From NCBI GenBank assembly GCA_936440205.1, contig OW387140.1, forward strand, positions 36,453,659 to 36,517,658: a stretch of 64,000 nt of DNA, given 5' to 3'. The stretch's first letter is position 1, and every line of letters starts with the position of its first letter. Source of the stretch: Lepidonotus clava. Its lineage: Eukaryota; Annelida; Polychaeta; Phyllodocida; Polynoidae. The notes under the pieces were generated by a model. That model searched no databases. It saw nothing but the letters and a program-made list of their open reading frames with translations, and had not been told where the DNA came from. Both the position numbers and the translations under genes were made by a program. This document shows positions 12,020 through 24,157 of the stretch, piece by piece.

Positions 12020-13910
12020 CAATGAAACACAAAAGGGCGGGGGTACTTTAATATGAAATGTCTACCCATTGAAAATTATGAAACAGGAAATAAAAGAATA
12101 TAGAATGAAAGAGGAAGGAAGCCCAAAGACTTGGGGAAGGATTGGAAGGGGCAATTCAAATAAGGTGTGATTTTCTGGGATTGACTACAATGAATACAAA
12201 ATATGAATGAAAACAAGACGGCGAGTAGTGCTGGCGATCCTTTCTTTTGTTAACCACGGAAGCGATCTCTTGGATTATAAGATTGAAAACAATGCCAATT
12301 TCGATTTATATACACGTATAATCCCTATATGTGTTGTGCATTCCAAAGTGAAGAGTTAAAACTAATCAAAAATGATGAAAATAGAAGAGTCAGCCATTTC
12401 AAAATAGGTCATTTATATAGCATGACAGTTTCATAGATTGCCCTCCTCATCACAAAAACAATAGGCCAAAACACAAGAGGATGGCTACCATGTCATAATG
12501 ACAGGGGCTGGCAATTGTCAGAGTATCACGTGCTTGGGATTTCCAGATGATATGTCATGAGGTGATATGTCAGAAAGTGAGAGGGGTCATTAGACATATG
12601 AGACAGCACTTGAATATGTACCATCCCCCAATAGCTGAGTCTGTTGAGTGCTGACTGAGTGTCGTTGAGTGTTGACTGAGTGTTGACTGATTGTTGAGTG
12701 CTGCATGCGCGCTGAAGGGGAGGAGGAGAGTGGGGGAGGCTGCAAGGGAGAGTTTCAGGGTGGGTGCTAGAAAGGTGTTAAGTGGGTTATGTAATGCAGG
12801 CAGGTGTAGGGTGGTAACCTGGAAGGTGGGCTTTAACCCTGACCACCACCTGTCTCCGATTACTGACCAGAGGGTCATTAACATGGGTCTTATGACGTAC
12901 TCACAGGGTACAACACTAAGGCCCCACTGACCACCATACTGACCCAAACTGACCCCTCTCTCACAGCTGTACCAACCCCAAACACCCCAAACACTTTCAT
13001 ACATAAAGGCTATACATACAATAATCCTGAGTCGAAGCTAATAAAAGGCCGTTGGGACATTTCGTGCTACCGTATAAGTTCCCCAGATTGAGTGCGGTCA
13101 TAGGCATTATTCAATCCAAATCCAAATAGATTGATTTCAAAGAGTGGGTGGTATATATTTACTCTATGTAATTTCAGAACATAATACACATGACCAAGCG
13201 GCTTATTCATCTGGTAGTAGACGCTAAAGCGTAAATTTTACCTAATTCTATATGAACTTGTATGTATCACTATGATACAGACCTACATAATTATCACATA
13301 ATTGTGTAAGGTTTATGTTCACATCATTAAAGAATTCTACTTTTCTTTTTTCATGCACCTAGGCCTATTGATATGTACATCAATAGACTTCACAATTGAC
13401 CAAAATAAGACTTATACCCAGCCAGTCATTGTCACCATAATGATTTAGGATATTGAAAATAAATGGATAAACGGAGATAGGATGATTATCTGCACCGATA
13501 TAGAATACAAAAAAGCAATGATATAAATGTATATTATACAATTTCCTGAAGAGGTGAAAACGATACCCAATAGGAAGGATTAATTTAGGGACGAGTACCT
13601 TGGCTTCCGCTACTAAGGCTGTATCCACGCTTGGTATTTCAGACAAACGCCCTCCAGGGCCGGAGGTAGACAGGTCTGATGAATTACTTCCCCTACTGGA
13701 GGAAGTTAGTGAGGGGCAGGAGGCGGGGAGTGACGGGCATTATCATTTAGGTCATTAAACCCATAAAAAGAACAAGTGACCTTTTGGCTAGGTAGTAGCA
13801 TTTACTGATCTTATTATCATTATCAAGCGCTGATACAGAGCACATGGTTATATATTGGTGATTGCGCAGCGACTGTAACAAAATGTATGTATTGTATCTA
13901 GATAAAATCC
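12020..13910. other. Intergenic, no gene seen
   Basis: Contains a GTTGAGTGCTGACTGAGT short repeat (12640-12700) in a moderately GC-rich block; frames across it lack domains. Confidence 0.55.
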
Positions 13911-13917
13911 TGAAATG

Positions 13918-14005
13918 TATCTCTCAGGCATCAGGCGTCTAGGCCTGGTGATGCGTGAGAGATACAGGAGGCTAGGCTTGGTGATGCCTGAGAGATACAG
14001 GCGTC
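13918..14005. repeat. Inverted repeat plus second copy of one arm
   Basis: ATCTCTCAGGCATCAGGC pairs with GCCTGGTGATGCGTGAGAGAT over a 6-base loop (13918-13964). The arm GGTGATGCCTGAGAGATACA then recurs at 13980-14000. Confidence 0.75.
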
Positions 14006-14009
14006 AAAT

Positions 14010-16180
14010 CATTGGAGGATAAAGAAACCAGACGGCAAAATGAAGTGTGAATTTGGAGTGAGTAATATGTATCCTCAGTTTATTTTTAAAGAAAATATTT
14101 ATAACGTGATATCCCCCAGGGTTACCCATTAATTTTCAGTCATTTTACAAATGGTAGTAGTGTGTTTACATAATTGGAATTGTTAATCAGTGTTTGTAAA
14201 TAACTATAAATGAAATATTCGTCTTTTCATTTAATTTGTATGCACTGCTGTCCCTTTTTTTGCAGGGTTGTGTGACTAACATAGTTATTCAAATGATATT
14301 CTTCGTAACCCCTAGACGGTTCTGACTTCTTCATTTCCTGTAACCGTAGGTAGGGTGAGCAACAAGAACGATCTCAGAAGTACAAAAATGAGAAAGTATA
14401 GGAGCAGCTCATTGTGAGAAAGGTGAGTTGGTCAGACAGGTGGGTCTTCCCCTACCTGTCTTCACAGAGAGTAAGTGGCTTCCCAGGCCAGGTGATCAAT
14501 ATGGGTATTAAGTGCTGGGGTCCCTGGGTGCGTTGTCTGGCCGGCCACAGTGCCGGCCAATTGAGCTGTTAGCTACAACTATGAGGTGGGGTTCCACTTT
14601 GTATAACCTCTCTAAAGCATTACCAGAGTGGTGTTAAGTTGGGCAGGCATAGGTCGGGTTTAGATAATGTTCTGTATGAGGAATACTTATATTTATTTGC
14701 TCATAATTATATATACTTAATAAGTATTACTGAATGCAAGCAGCCGAATTTATGAACCTTTGTCAATATTCCTGTTTGTACTAGACAAATGTAATAACTA
14801 TGAACTTGACGATTATAACTAATAGAATTCTTTAAGATAAAAAGAAATTATAATAATTATGAAGTCCATTCAGGCCTTAAACGGTCTACTCCTCTGAGAC
14901 CTTAATAGCTTAATTTCTCACTCCCCCCGTGATAAGTTGTTTTATCCTTACAGTGACATAGACTATGGTACCAAATGGTAGAAAAGTTGTGTCTGTTCAT
15001 TATTTTGTTACTTTAGTCACTCAAAAGAAATCAAAGAAGGATGAGTAGACTGCTCAAGTAGTAAAGGTCTAACCTATAGATAGAAGATATGGAGTTTTAC
15101 TCAAATTTCCGTGGATTCCAAGCTATGCTGATCAACATGTGCAATAAAATAACTAACAAAGGTTTAAATTCAATCACTAAGATATTAATAGAACCATTAC
15201 AACTTAAGTGGGGATTTAACAATAACTTGGACATTTTGAGAATTTATAATTGATTATAACGTAATAAGCTGCCTTTTGATAAATTACACATCAAATAACA
15301 GTCACGTTTGTTCTTTTAATCCCATGTAATTTGTCCCTGATTTAAAAAAAATACATTTTAACAGATAATTATATCTAAGGGGTAACAGGCTTGTTCAACA
15401 AGCTAGAACCGATCGAATCCACAGGTTACTCTGCTGGAATCTGGCTGGGGCCGATAACAGATGTTAGAGTTCTCAGTCTGGGCGTAGATCCCATCAGGAA
15501 CAGCTGTTCCCACGGATCCCACTACTACTACACTATCCCCTAACACTCACCACCCGCCTACTTCACACCCAATCTGCCCCCCAGAGCAGAGCCCACCCAC
15601 ATCCACCCAGTCAACCCGTCCGCCGCACACCCAGGCTGTGGGACGGGGGGGGGGTTACTTTTATTACAAAATGAGAACCAAGAGCCAATATTTTCAGGGA
15701 TCTCTTTGAAAGACAGAACAAGCTAAATGCATTGTATATGGTTGTGTAGTACGCCTGACATAACGTGTACGTAAATAGCACATTTTACTTTTATAATCAA
15801 AGTAGGATATTCTTTAGCATTAACCACATGTGATGATGGAATTTATATAGAATTACAAGAAAACTATTGTGTTTTCGTTAGTCATGAATGACACATCAAT
15901 GATTTGCAAAATTGACTGAATGGATTGGCATTGGAATGGTGTTATTCGCGCAGGCTTGGCTACGGGACCCCCGAGCCCATAATATTTCTCAATTAGGATG
16001 TTAACTCGAAGTAGCATATTATATGTAAGTTTACCAATAAGTACGGACCCACGGTATACATTCGCACATTTAATATACCTCAGGATATAAACTGATTGTT
16101 ATCTTTGACGGATAACGTATATAAGTGCAGATGTTTGGTTTAGGCCTTTATCAAAAAGATGAAAGTGAGGTTACTTGTAC
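14010..16180. other. Intergenic, no gene seen
   Basis: AT-rich with a C-rich low-complexity stretch at 15520-15655. Confidence 0.6.
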
Positions 16181-16189
16181 GCGTTCTAG

Positions 16190-16310
16190 TTTCAGGAGAG
16201 TGACACCCCCCTCTCCACTGCCCCGGCGGGCCGAGCGCCCAGTGCCCGGGCCGGATCGATGGGCGCCGACCACGGGCGTGCCGGGTATTTGCCGGGGGTC
16301 AATCGTGGCT
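16190..16310. promoter_or_regulatory. Short GC-rich island
   Basis: About 120 bases, GC-rich with many CpGs in an AT-rich setting. No specific sites stand out. Confidence 0.35.
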
Positions 16311-18149
16311 GATTAAAAATTAAAGCTTCCAACAAGCCGAGCGTGTGAGGGTGACACGTGTTCTCGTCGGTTCCCGTGGGAGCACGAGATATGGCGAGAG
16401 TGGAGTGGAGAGTTGTGAATGATAGGAGGTGTGTGAGGGGCATGAGAGAGGTACGTATAGGGATAGGGTAAGGGGATAGAAAGGACAGAAGGGGATAGGA
16501 GAAGACAGGAGCTGCACGGATAAAGGGGAAAATATTATGAATAAATAGATGAAGCTGAAAAAAATAACAAAATTGTAACAGGTTATACGCATACTAATTA
16601 CAGAGTATAGTGCACGGAAAGTATAAGAGATGGGGCCCAGTGAAATGAACCGGAAAATACACACCATAAGTGCACATTTTAATTAGGCCCATAATTAAAA
16701 AAACTGTTCATCTTACTATTTCCCACACATTATTTGAACTAGTTAAGATAAAGTAAAGTCAGATATACTAAAGATAAAAGTCACTGGTAACTTACAATTT
16801 ATGCACAAACATTTTATGCAATTAGGGCCAATGTTATGCATAACTATAGATCTATAAGAATGTATACACACCAGAGGCACAGCAGTGTTAGTCCAAGAAT
16901 ACCTTGATCCCCTGATCTAGTTTGTGTACAGGTGTTCCTTCCCACACCTGGCGGATCCCACCACTCTACAAGTGGTCGGATCGGATGCAATCAGCTCGTT
17001 CTACGCATAAACCTATGCCACTCTTTTCCTTTTTTGTCACCATTAATTGTACATTATTCATATGGCAAGGGTGTCATTGTATGGAGTCGTTGTCGGGTGG
17101 ACGCGTTGTTGGATTATGGGGTAACGATGCGTTATGTTCTGAATGCCTGGGGGAAATCGACATTTCCGTATACTACTTACAGAAAACCAGTTGTGTCCAT
17201 GTATACATAACATATGAATCCTAACAGTTTGAATACCGTTGATAGTTAGTGATTATCATATTGTATTGCTACTGAATAAATATATCAAAAAATTCCATGT
17301 CTTATTGTGGTCTTATATTTGCTATGAATAGTACTAGATTCATATAGATCCGAGAGACAAAAGGAGAAGTGATGACATCATCTTTTCTTGGTGCAATACA
17401 ATAATACATTCAAAAAGAAAATTCTATGCTTGCGCCTAAAATTTAAGAATTATCTTCAAACACAGAATACAGTGTTTTCATACTTATTTATTTATTTGTA
17501 TAAGTAAGGATACTTCATTATATCTATATAAAATACTTGTCAATAATCCTGAATGTTTACCGTATATTTGCAATACCATAATATCACCCTAATCCTTACC
17601 TAATACTCATCAAAATGGATTTGACGCGGCATACGTCGTAAAATCCATTTTATTGGTTTTGCAGTAGATCCCCATTGTCCCCTCCTACCACCAACTAATC
17701 GAGTGTTTACAGTTATTGGTTGTTGCGTAACCCATGAGAGATGTACCCGGGCGATAATGAGGGGTTTGGTGTCACTTTCAACAATCCGGGGATTATTTCT
17801 TGGCAAGCAGGGGCGGTGGGTTTTGGGCTGAAACCACGTTAAGCCTACTTCTCATTTAACGGATGAGTCGGCCGCCATAGGCCGACAGGAACGGAGCCCA
17901 CCCGCCTATCTTATCGCCGATTTACGACAATGGACGACCCCGTGTTGATAGGATGGCTCAATATGGCTGTCACTTTGCGTACAATATGGGCGGCCATTGT
18001 CCTTAGGCCTACCTACCGCGGCCTGCACCCCCCATCCTCCTCCCATCCCTCCTCCCACCCATCCACCCTACGTCTCTGGGTCAGTGCAACGCCGGCCCGG
18101 CCACCATGAATCAGCCTGTGCTCTCTTTAGTTCGGGTGCTTAGTGACCA

Positions 18150-18511
18150 CTGTGGCCTGGTTACACTTGCAGATTTTTGGTGATTTTCATGAGGGATTCT
18201 GTGACAAATAATAGATAGCTTCCTCGGTCACAAAACAACCTTGAGAGATTTTAGTGTGGATACTGAAAGGTATAATCGTAAGGATTGTCAAATTGTGCAT
18301 TTTGTTATACAGGATAATGTGGACCCCCCCCCCCCCCTCCTCAAGAGTACAAAGAAAATTCAATGTAGACAATTGAATAATTACGCAGATCAGTTTGCAA
18401 ATTTAGTTTAAAAAACTAACTGCGCATCTGCACTTCCCTCTTCAATGACCATGGCGAGCTTCTTTTGATCAAATAGAGTATGTTTGACTACAAATTCGTC
18501 CAGTGTGAAAA
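18150..18511. mobile_element. Possible second TTAA-type MITE (degraded)
   Basis: The right end CCAGTGTGAAAAGGGCTTAA and left end GGCCTGGTTACACTTGC form weak inverted repeats resembling a common TTAA-GCCCTTTTCACACTGG end. The interior is AT-rich with a run of C at 18325-18338. No coding seen. Confidence 0.35.
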
Positions 18512-18539
18512 GGGCTTAAGATCGGCATGCCTCCTGCCT

Positions 18540-19260
18540 ACTAGCTGGCCAACCGGCCTACTGCACGCCCGTCCGCGTCGCCAACGGTAATTGTAGAGAG
18601 AGGCACGCCGGCCGCGCTAATTATGTCATTAACTCATTTCGATCCTGGTCTTGGCGTTTTTGTTACAGTCTCCCACCCAGACCACCTCCCGTTCCCCCCA
18701 ATCCCCTACAAGCACCTTCACCCTGCATGCGCATGCGTGTGTGAACGAGTCTTGCGCGTGCGCAGTGAAGTCGCTAAGACAAAACGCGGTGCACTGCGGT
18801 GGTAAAAGTTGGCGGGAGACGTGGAGAATGAGGTGATCTTTCCTGCGTTTTCTGAATCTCCCCCTTTCTCTTGGCCTTCCCTCTCCCACCCCCTGTGGGT
18901 ATCAGAGTCCTGATCACACCCGTCTGTTGCCAAACCTTAATTACGCATCAAAGTGGCCGGCCCGGCGGGGCCAGCACGCTTAATTTGGCGCCGTTTACCA
19001 AAAGCGCGCGCTTTTGTTGGCGCAGTGCGAATGACGTCTGCTCTGTATTGAGGTCAGCGCGCGTGACGGCACGTGCCGCCCACAATGGCCGACAATGGGG
19101 GGCTTTCAGGGCCTCCTACCCCCCTCCCTCACGGCCCCTTCCTTGCCTGCTTTGGACCACCAACCCTTATCCTCGCCCGTCCCTTTGCCTGCACACTGCA
19201 CACTTTTCTCGGCGTCAGTCATGCAAAGGCTCTTCATGTCTTGCACGCTTCATGATGGGT
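18540..19260. promoter_or_regulatory. CpG island with NRF1-like palindromes
   Basis: GCATGCGCATGCGT (18725-18738) and TGCGCGTGCGCAG (18753-18765). Also ACAATGGCC words. Open plus-strand frames across it show no domain. Confidence 0.45.
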
Positions 19261-19920
19261 GAGGCAGCGGAATTGCTCTTTATTCCCTTTGCATTGGCTC
19301 TTTATTGCTTTGCATTTGCAATAGTTTTTGTGTGTATATTTTATCTGCCTGTCATAAGATTTATGTTAGATTTATTGTTGTCATTTTAAATATTTTCATC
19401 TTCAGCTTTAGATGAAGACCAATTGCAAATGCAGGTCTTTGAGCAAGGATTATCTTCAAATAAGTAACGATTAGAATAAGATAAAATAAGCCCATAAAGT
19501 GATTAACATTCACTGTTTAAAATGTCTTTATCACATTGGGACTTGCATCTTAAGATCAGATGTTACTATGATTTAAAGTGTCAATTCATTCTACGCCAAT
19601 CCCAATTGGCCTCAATATAAAGTGAGTTGTTCTACACATAATGGTGGGTCCTTAGTGGTATCATGTCCCCCAGTGCCACCCTACTACGCCTCTACAACAG
19701 CCCTAAATCAGTGTAGATCTAGTCTGTGCCGTGCTTACATCGGTGTTTAAGGTGGGGTCGGTCCGCTTGTCCCCCACCCACTGCCGCCGGCAACCCCTCT
19801 CAGCCCTCACTCCACTGCTATTTGGGGGGATGGGGTACTTGGTCCGAAAACAGGTACCCCGGCACCAACTCTGGTCGGGGGCCTGTATCTGTGAATTGGC
19901 AAAAGGAGGTTGTCAAAATT

Positions 19921-19995
19921 TGACAGCCCCACAAAAGATAGGTAAGGTATGATTATTTAATAATCATACCTTACCCATTTTTTGTGTGGCTGTTG
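19921..19995. repeat. Long near-perfect hairpin (~37-base arms)
   Basis: Inner stem GGTAAGGTATGATTATT/AATAATCATACCTTACC is perfect with a 2-base loop. It continues outward through ACAGCC.CACAAAA with few mismatches. Size and pairing resemble a pre-miRNA or a tiny foldback element. Confidence 0.75.
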
Positions 19996-20299
19996 TTCAT
20001 AATAGATGAAAAGGTTATTGTATAGGGTATAGCCTCATTCAATTCTTTCGTAATGCCTCTGAAACATTGATTGAATTTTGAAATCAGATTGTGACCACAA
20101 AACTAATCAATTACTTTTTTTTGGAAGGACTGTCGATGAGATATCCTTAAAAAAGTGGCGGGGGCTGTCAGAATATGCCATACCAATATAGGGGGGCTGT
20201 ACATAGTTTTGCAGTTGGTAGATACATTCAAAGACTGAGTGCCCCCCCCCCCACCCTGGCCTCACTCTCCTCCCCCCCCCCCCCCCCACCCTACAGTGT

Positions 20300-23050
20300 C
20301 TCCTCTATCACTCTCCACTCTTCATTCAGGGCTCGTCTGCACCTCCTCTTATCGCGATGATCGCCGAGATAGAGACCTGGGGAGCCCGCCCCCTGTCCCT
20401 CACTCCACTACAGACTGATATCTAGCTCGTTTATCAGGGCATAGTACCCCATTTACAGCCCCGCCCCTCCCGGCTCCTCCAGGGCGCCTCCCACCACCCA
20501 CCCCGACACCCCCCCGTCTTCACGCACAATAACATGGTGTCGACGCGGGCATGATAGACGCGCGATCCTTGACTCGTGTACACATAAAGCAGGCGGAATA
20601 ATGTCACTGGGTAGACAGCGCGCTCCAACCCCGATCAGGGCAGAGTGATACACTGCACGGGCAAGTGTGTCAACCGCCGACAGGGGCAATTTATTTAGGG
20701 GAAGTGGAAAGGGGCTGGCATCCACTACCTTAAACCCAGGCAAGCAGGGACGTAACAGGCACGTTCTGCAACCATAGTGTTTAGGTCAGTCTGTTACTTG
20801 CTGAATTTTCATGTAACAATTACATTATTGAATGTGAGGTTGAGATTTACCAAAACAGAATGTTATTAACATTAAGTTTTAGCGGAGTTACCAATTCAGG
20901 GCATAGTGATTATCTTTTTGTGAAAGAATCTAACCAAAATGTTACAGTGTTTTGGTACATAACAAGAACCAAAACAGAACTTACCAGAAACTTACTGCTT
21001 GCTTGGGAAACCCTTTGATATTATTGTCTTTTAATGTTTCTTTAATTTTGAAAAAAACATTCCAATATAATGCTCTTTGCATGGTTATTGTTGCACTTTA
21101 ATTTGTGCCATTTCTTTGTAGCCATTTCGGATAAAGTATCAATTTGAATATTTCAATGGGGTTCTTGGTCTAATGTATGCAGCAACAAGTTAGAACTTGC
21201 TCCTATTGATTGAATCTGACTATTAATAAATATTGAATATTCCTTTTCCTGTACTGTACATCAATAAGATAAATCTATAGTATTTTAACATGTATTTGTA
21301 CAAAAAAAATAATCGAAGTAAAATTTTAAATATAATGTTATGAAGACCAAAGGTCTGCAAATAGATGTCAATCCATTTCATTAGTTCGGTCATTCCAAGC
21401 CCCTACGGGCCTGCCTTTGCTCCAGGACGACCCTGGAGAAAGCCCTGGAGGAGCCCCCGTTGCCTCCTGTCAGTTTGGATCTACCCACTCTCCACTGAAT
21501 CCCTTTGCGCTCTCCGCAGCCATTTCACGATGGCGTTTTGTCAATCTAAACGCTGCAAATGCATGTCTCATCTATTTAGTCTTTATAAATTAAGATGATT
21601 TGTATTGAAAAGTCTTCCCCGCCAAATCTTTGACCCAAATCCAGAACTCGAAAAGGCAGTGAATACATTTCATGCTAATTTGTATTAGAAGATCCCTGCT
21701 CATTTTGAACGCACAGCAAATCGTGTGCATGTTTCGGTTAAACTTAAGAGGAAAACTTAAACGTGATTAATTGGGCGAATGACTCAGAAAGATCAAACTG
21801 GGAGAACTCGAAGATGTTCACTTTATCTTAGATCTAAAGTGCGTGCGTGTGAGGGTAAAATGATTGTCACGCAATACAAGCAAAGATGTAAGTAAGTTTA
21901 CTCCTTTTGAGGAAAGTAATGTTCTGTGGGTATATGTTTTATAGAAAGTAAAGGGTTCTAACATGACACGTATGTATACGCAGTCAACTAACGCATTTGA
22001 TTTGTGTACTGATCAAACTAGCAAGGCTCATAATTATTCTATTGCTGAAGTTCTTCTTGCTGCTGCTGTTGGTGTTGCTGTTATTATTGTAGCTTCCCAG
22101 CCAAAGAACTACGTTAGAATCTTCTGTGACGTCACATCGTTGGCTGGGATTTGACCCTACAGGCTAATCCATAGCAAGGTCATGTCATCGAAACTAATCA
22201 TGGACATTGTAATTACTTAGGTATAATAATATTATTAACCCTTTTCCTCCGCCACCTACATTTCATTCAGGATTTATAAAACTGCCAATCTACCAGTTGT
22301 AGTAAATAGTCTCAAAATACGCCACTTATGACATAATGGCACTATATAGACCTAAGTTAGGCTAACTATGAAAGAACGTTTTTTCAGCATTCTTATAGAT
22401 AGATATGGCATATTAGGGACAATTTCGTTGTTTTAAAATAGTAACAGTTAAACTGCTATATTTACTTCACTGTTTGGCTTTAAATTAATGAAAACTAGAT
22501 TTATAGCAATGATGCCTCAATGCATCTGGCGTGTTTTCGCTGGTGATGCCTCAATGCATCTGGAGGGTGGAAAGGGTTAAAAAAGATTGAGCGAAGAAAG
22601 TCGATTTTTGTATCAGAAATATCTGTATTATGCAGAAATACACGGTGCGGTGTCTTCACATTTCGAGAGGCAACCATATACAACATTCTGAGTGTGTTTT
22701 TAACAGATACATTTTACGGAAATAAATAGGATTGATAATTCATATATAAATACATTTTACAAAATTTACAATCTCTGTCTTGATATATTACACACATTTA
22801 CTCAGCTGAAACTTCCAGACTGGCTTTGACTCGCAGAAAATAAATCAAGATATTGAATAGTCTTTTCACCATAGCAGGTCAACGTCGTGGAAAATACATT
22901 TTGTTTATGGCAATTTAAACCTCAACAATATTCTAACATTTTTGACAATAGACTTGGCATATATATAACGAATCTGTCATTTCTAATTACTTTGGTCAAA
23001 TTCTGTTATTTCTTATCTTACATTAAGGACTGTTAACCAAGTTGTCGGTC
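20300..23050. other. Intergenic flank downstream of the ETS gene
   Basis: AT-rich from 20760 on. Contains a CTG/CTT-rich microsatellite near 22045-22090 and the 22511 direct repeat; no gene seen. Confidence 0.6.
22511..22563. repeat. 19-base direct repeat
   Basis: GATGCCTCAATGCATCTGG occurs at 22511-22529 and again at 22545-22563, with a 15-base spacer. Confidence 0.85.
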
Positions 23051-23073
23051 ATTTGAAATACAAACGCACGCCA

Positions 23074-23079
23074 TTTATT
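23074..23079 (-). terminator. AATAAA polyadenylation signal candidate, ETS gene
   Basis: Canonical hexamer on the minus strand, about 530 bases after the stop. Later signals further downstream cannot be excluded. Confidence 0.4.
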
Positions 23080-23248
23080 ATCATAGCAATTCTTATAGCA
23101 CTTTTAGATATCTCTCATTCCATGGGAAGTGCTGCAAGTCCAGTATAATATAATATAACCCCATGAAATGATTCAAAAGGCCAATGTTCCACAGTTATCA
23201 GCATTAATTGTCCGTATACTTAACTGCTTTCGTCGCATGCAACTATAT

Positions 23249-23272
23249 TATTTGCATACATGTATGCAAATA
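23249..23272. promoter_or_regulatory. 24-base perfect palindrome with two octamer motifs
   Basis: Core TTTGCATACATGTATGCAAA with TA added each side, holding ATTTGCAT and ATGCAAAT head to head (POU-type sites). A related GCATGTATGCAAAC follows near 23294. Lies in the predicted ETS 3' UTR. Confidence 0.8.
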
Positions 23273-23609
23273 TCGCATGTTATTTTGTTCAGTGCATGTA
23301 TGCAAACTATTTCATATATATAATGTGTCCATATCAGTAAAACCTTTGTAGCACTGACTTCTGTCATATCAGGCACTCCACTGCTATTCTATATGTACAG
23401 TTTATCACTCATTCGGTTGACCCCAATGCCTAAGGTCTTATCTGTGTGAATACAACCAAAACAATTTAAACAAAAATCCGAACCTTGGACCAGCCACAGA
23501 TCTCTATGCAACCAGACTCCTCACAATCTTTGCAGTGTAAAATAGTCATCACCAGAAAATAGTCTTTGTATTGGAATTATTTTTTTCAAATTCTTTGTAG
23601 TTATATGGA

Positions 23610-24157
23610 TCAGGAGTAATATGACCCAATGTGTGACGTCATGTGTGAGGGGTGATGTGGCATTCCATGGTTGGAGAGGCTGGGGTAGACGTTGGCACCG
23701 GCACCCGCTGACCAGTAACTTGAATGTGAGGCAAAGTAGCCATTCGCTGAGGACGGTATGTGTGGCGTGTGGGGGTTCAGGTTCATGTTCATCAAGTTCA
23801 GTTTGGCATTGTGGTGGTAGGTTGACATAAACAAGTCCTGTTGGTATTTGTACGCTGCCGGGTCTGTGGCTGAAGGCTGCATAGCCTGTGCCAGACCAGC
23901 AAAGTCAAATTTATAGGCGTAACGCTTGCCATGCACCTTGGTCATGATGTTCTTGTCATAGTAGTATCGGAGTGCTCGAGACAGCTTGTCATAGTTCATG
24001 TTGGGCTTGCTTTTTCGCTCACCCCATCTCCGAGCCACCTCATCAGGGTCCACTAACTTGAACTCGCCATTTGTTCCTTCCCATGTGATGTACTGAACAT
24101 TTGTGGAATCTGACAATAACTCCAGAAGAAACTGCCATAACTGGATCTGCCCAGAAC
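23610..24157 (-). CDS. FEV: ETS factor exon 4: ETS domain, C-terminal tail and stop
   Basis: Terminal coding exon encoding residues 70-251. The acceptor is TATATTTTCAG at 24158-24168, and the first two bases complete a split glycine codon. It opens with [10 protein letters not shown], the same point at which vertebrate ERG, FLI1 and FEV have an intron. It holds the whole winged helix-turn-helix ETS domain, then [12 protein letters not shown], a Tyr/His/Asn/Pro-rich tail with [10 protein letters not shown] and SSYWSAGAG, and ends at TGA (23612-23610). The reading frame stays open 21 codons upstream of the acceptor by chance; those residues are intronic. Confidence 0.96.

Larger units (their letters stand above)
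23055..23609 (-). other. Probable 3' UTR of the ETS gene
   Basis: AT-rich sequence after the TGA stop with no further coding. The first AATAAA on the minus strand is at 23079-23074, which would give a 3' UTR of about 550 bases. It contains a perfect octamer palindrome (23249-23272) and many short A/U-rich stretches. The exact cleavage point is an inference from the signal position. Confidence 0.45.

Noticed and set aside
11650-12069. Minus-strand frames with PYSLYPPFPI-type repeats
   Set aside because: All three frames are open because the minisatellite unit lacks stops; not evidence of a protein.
18871-19389. 172-codon plus-strand frame
   Set aside because: Spans a CpG island and then AT-rich DNA, with no domain and no consistent codon bias; a chance open frame.
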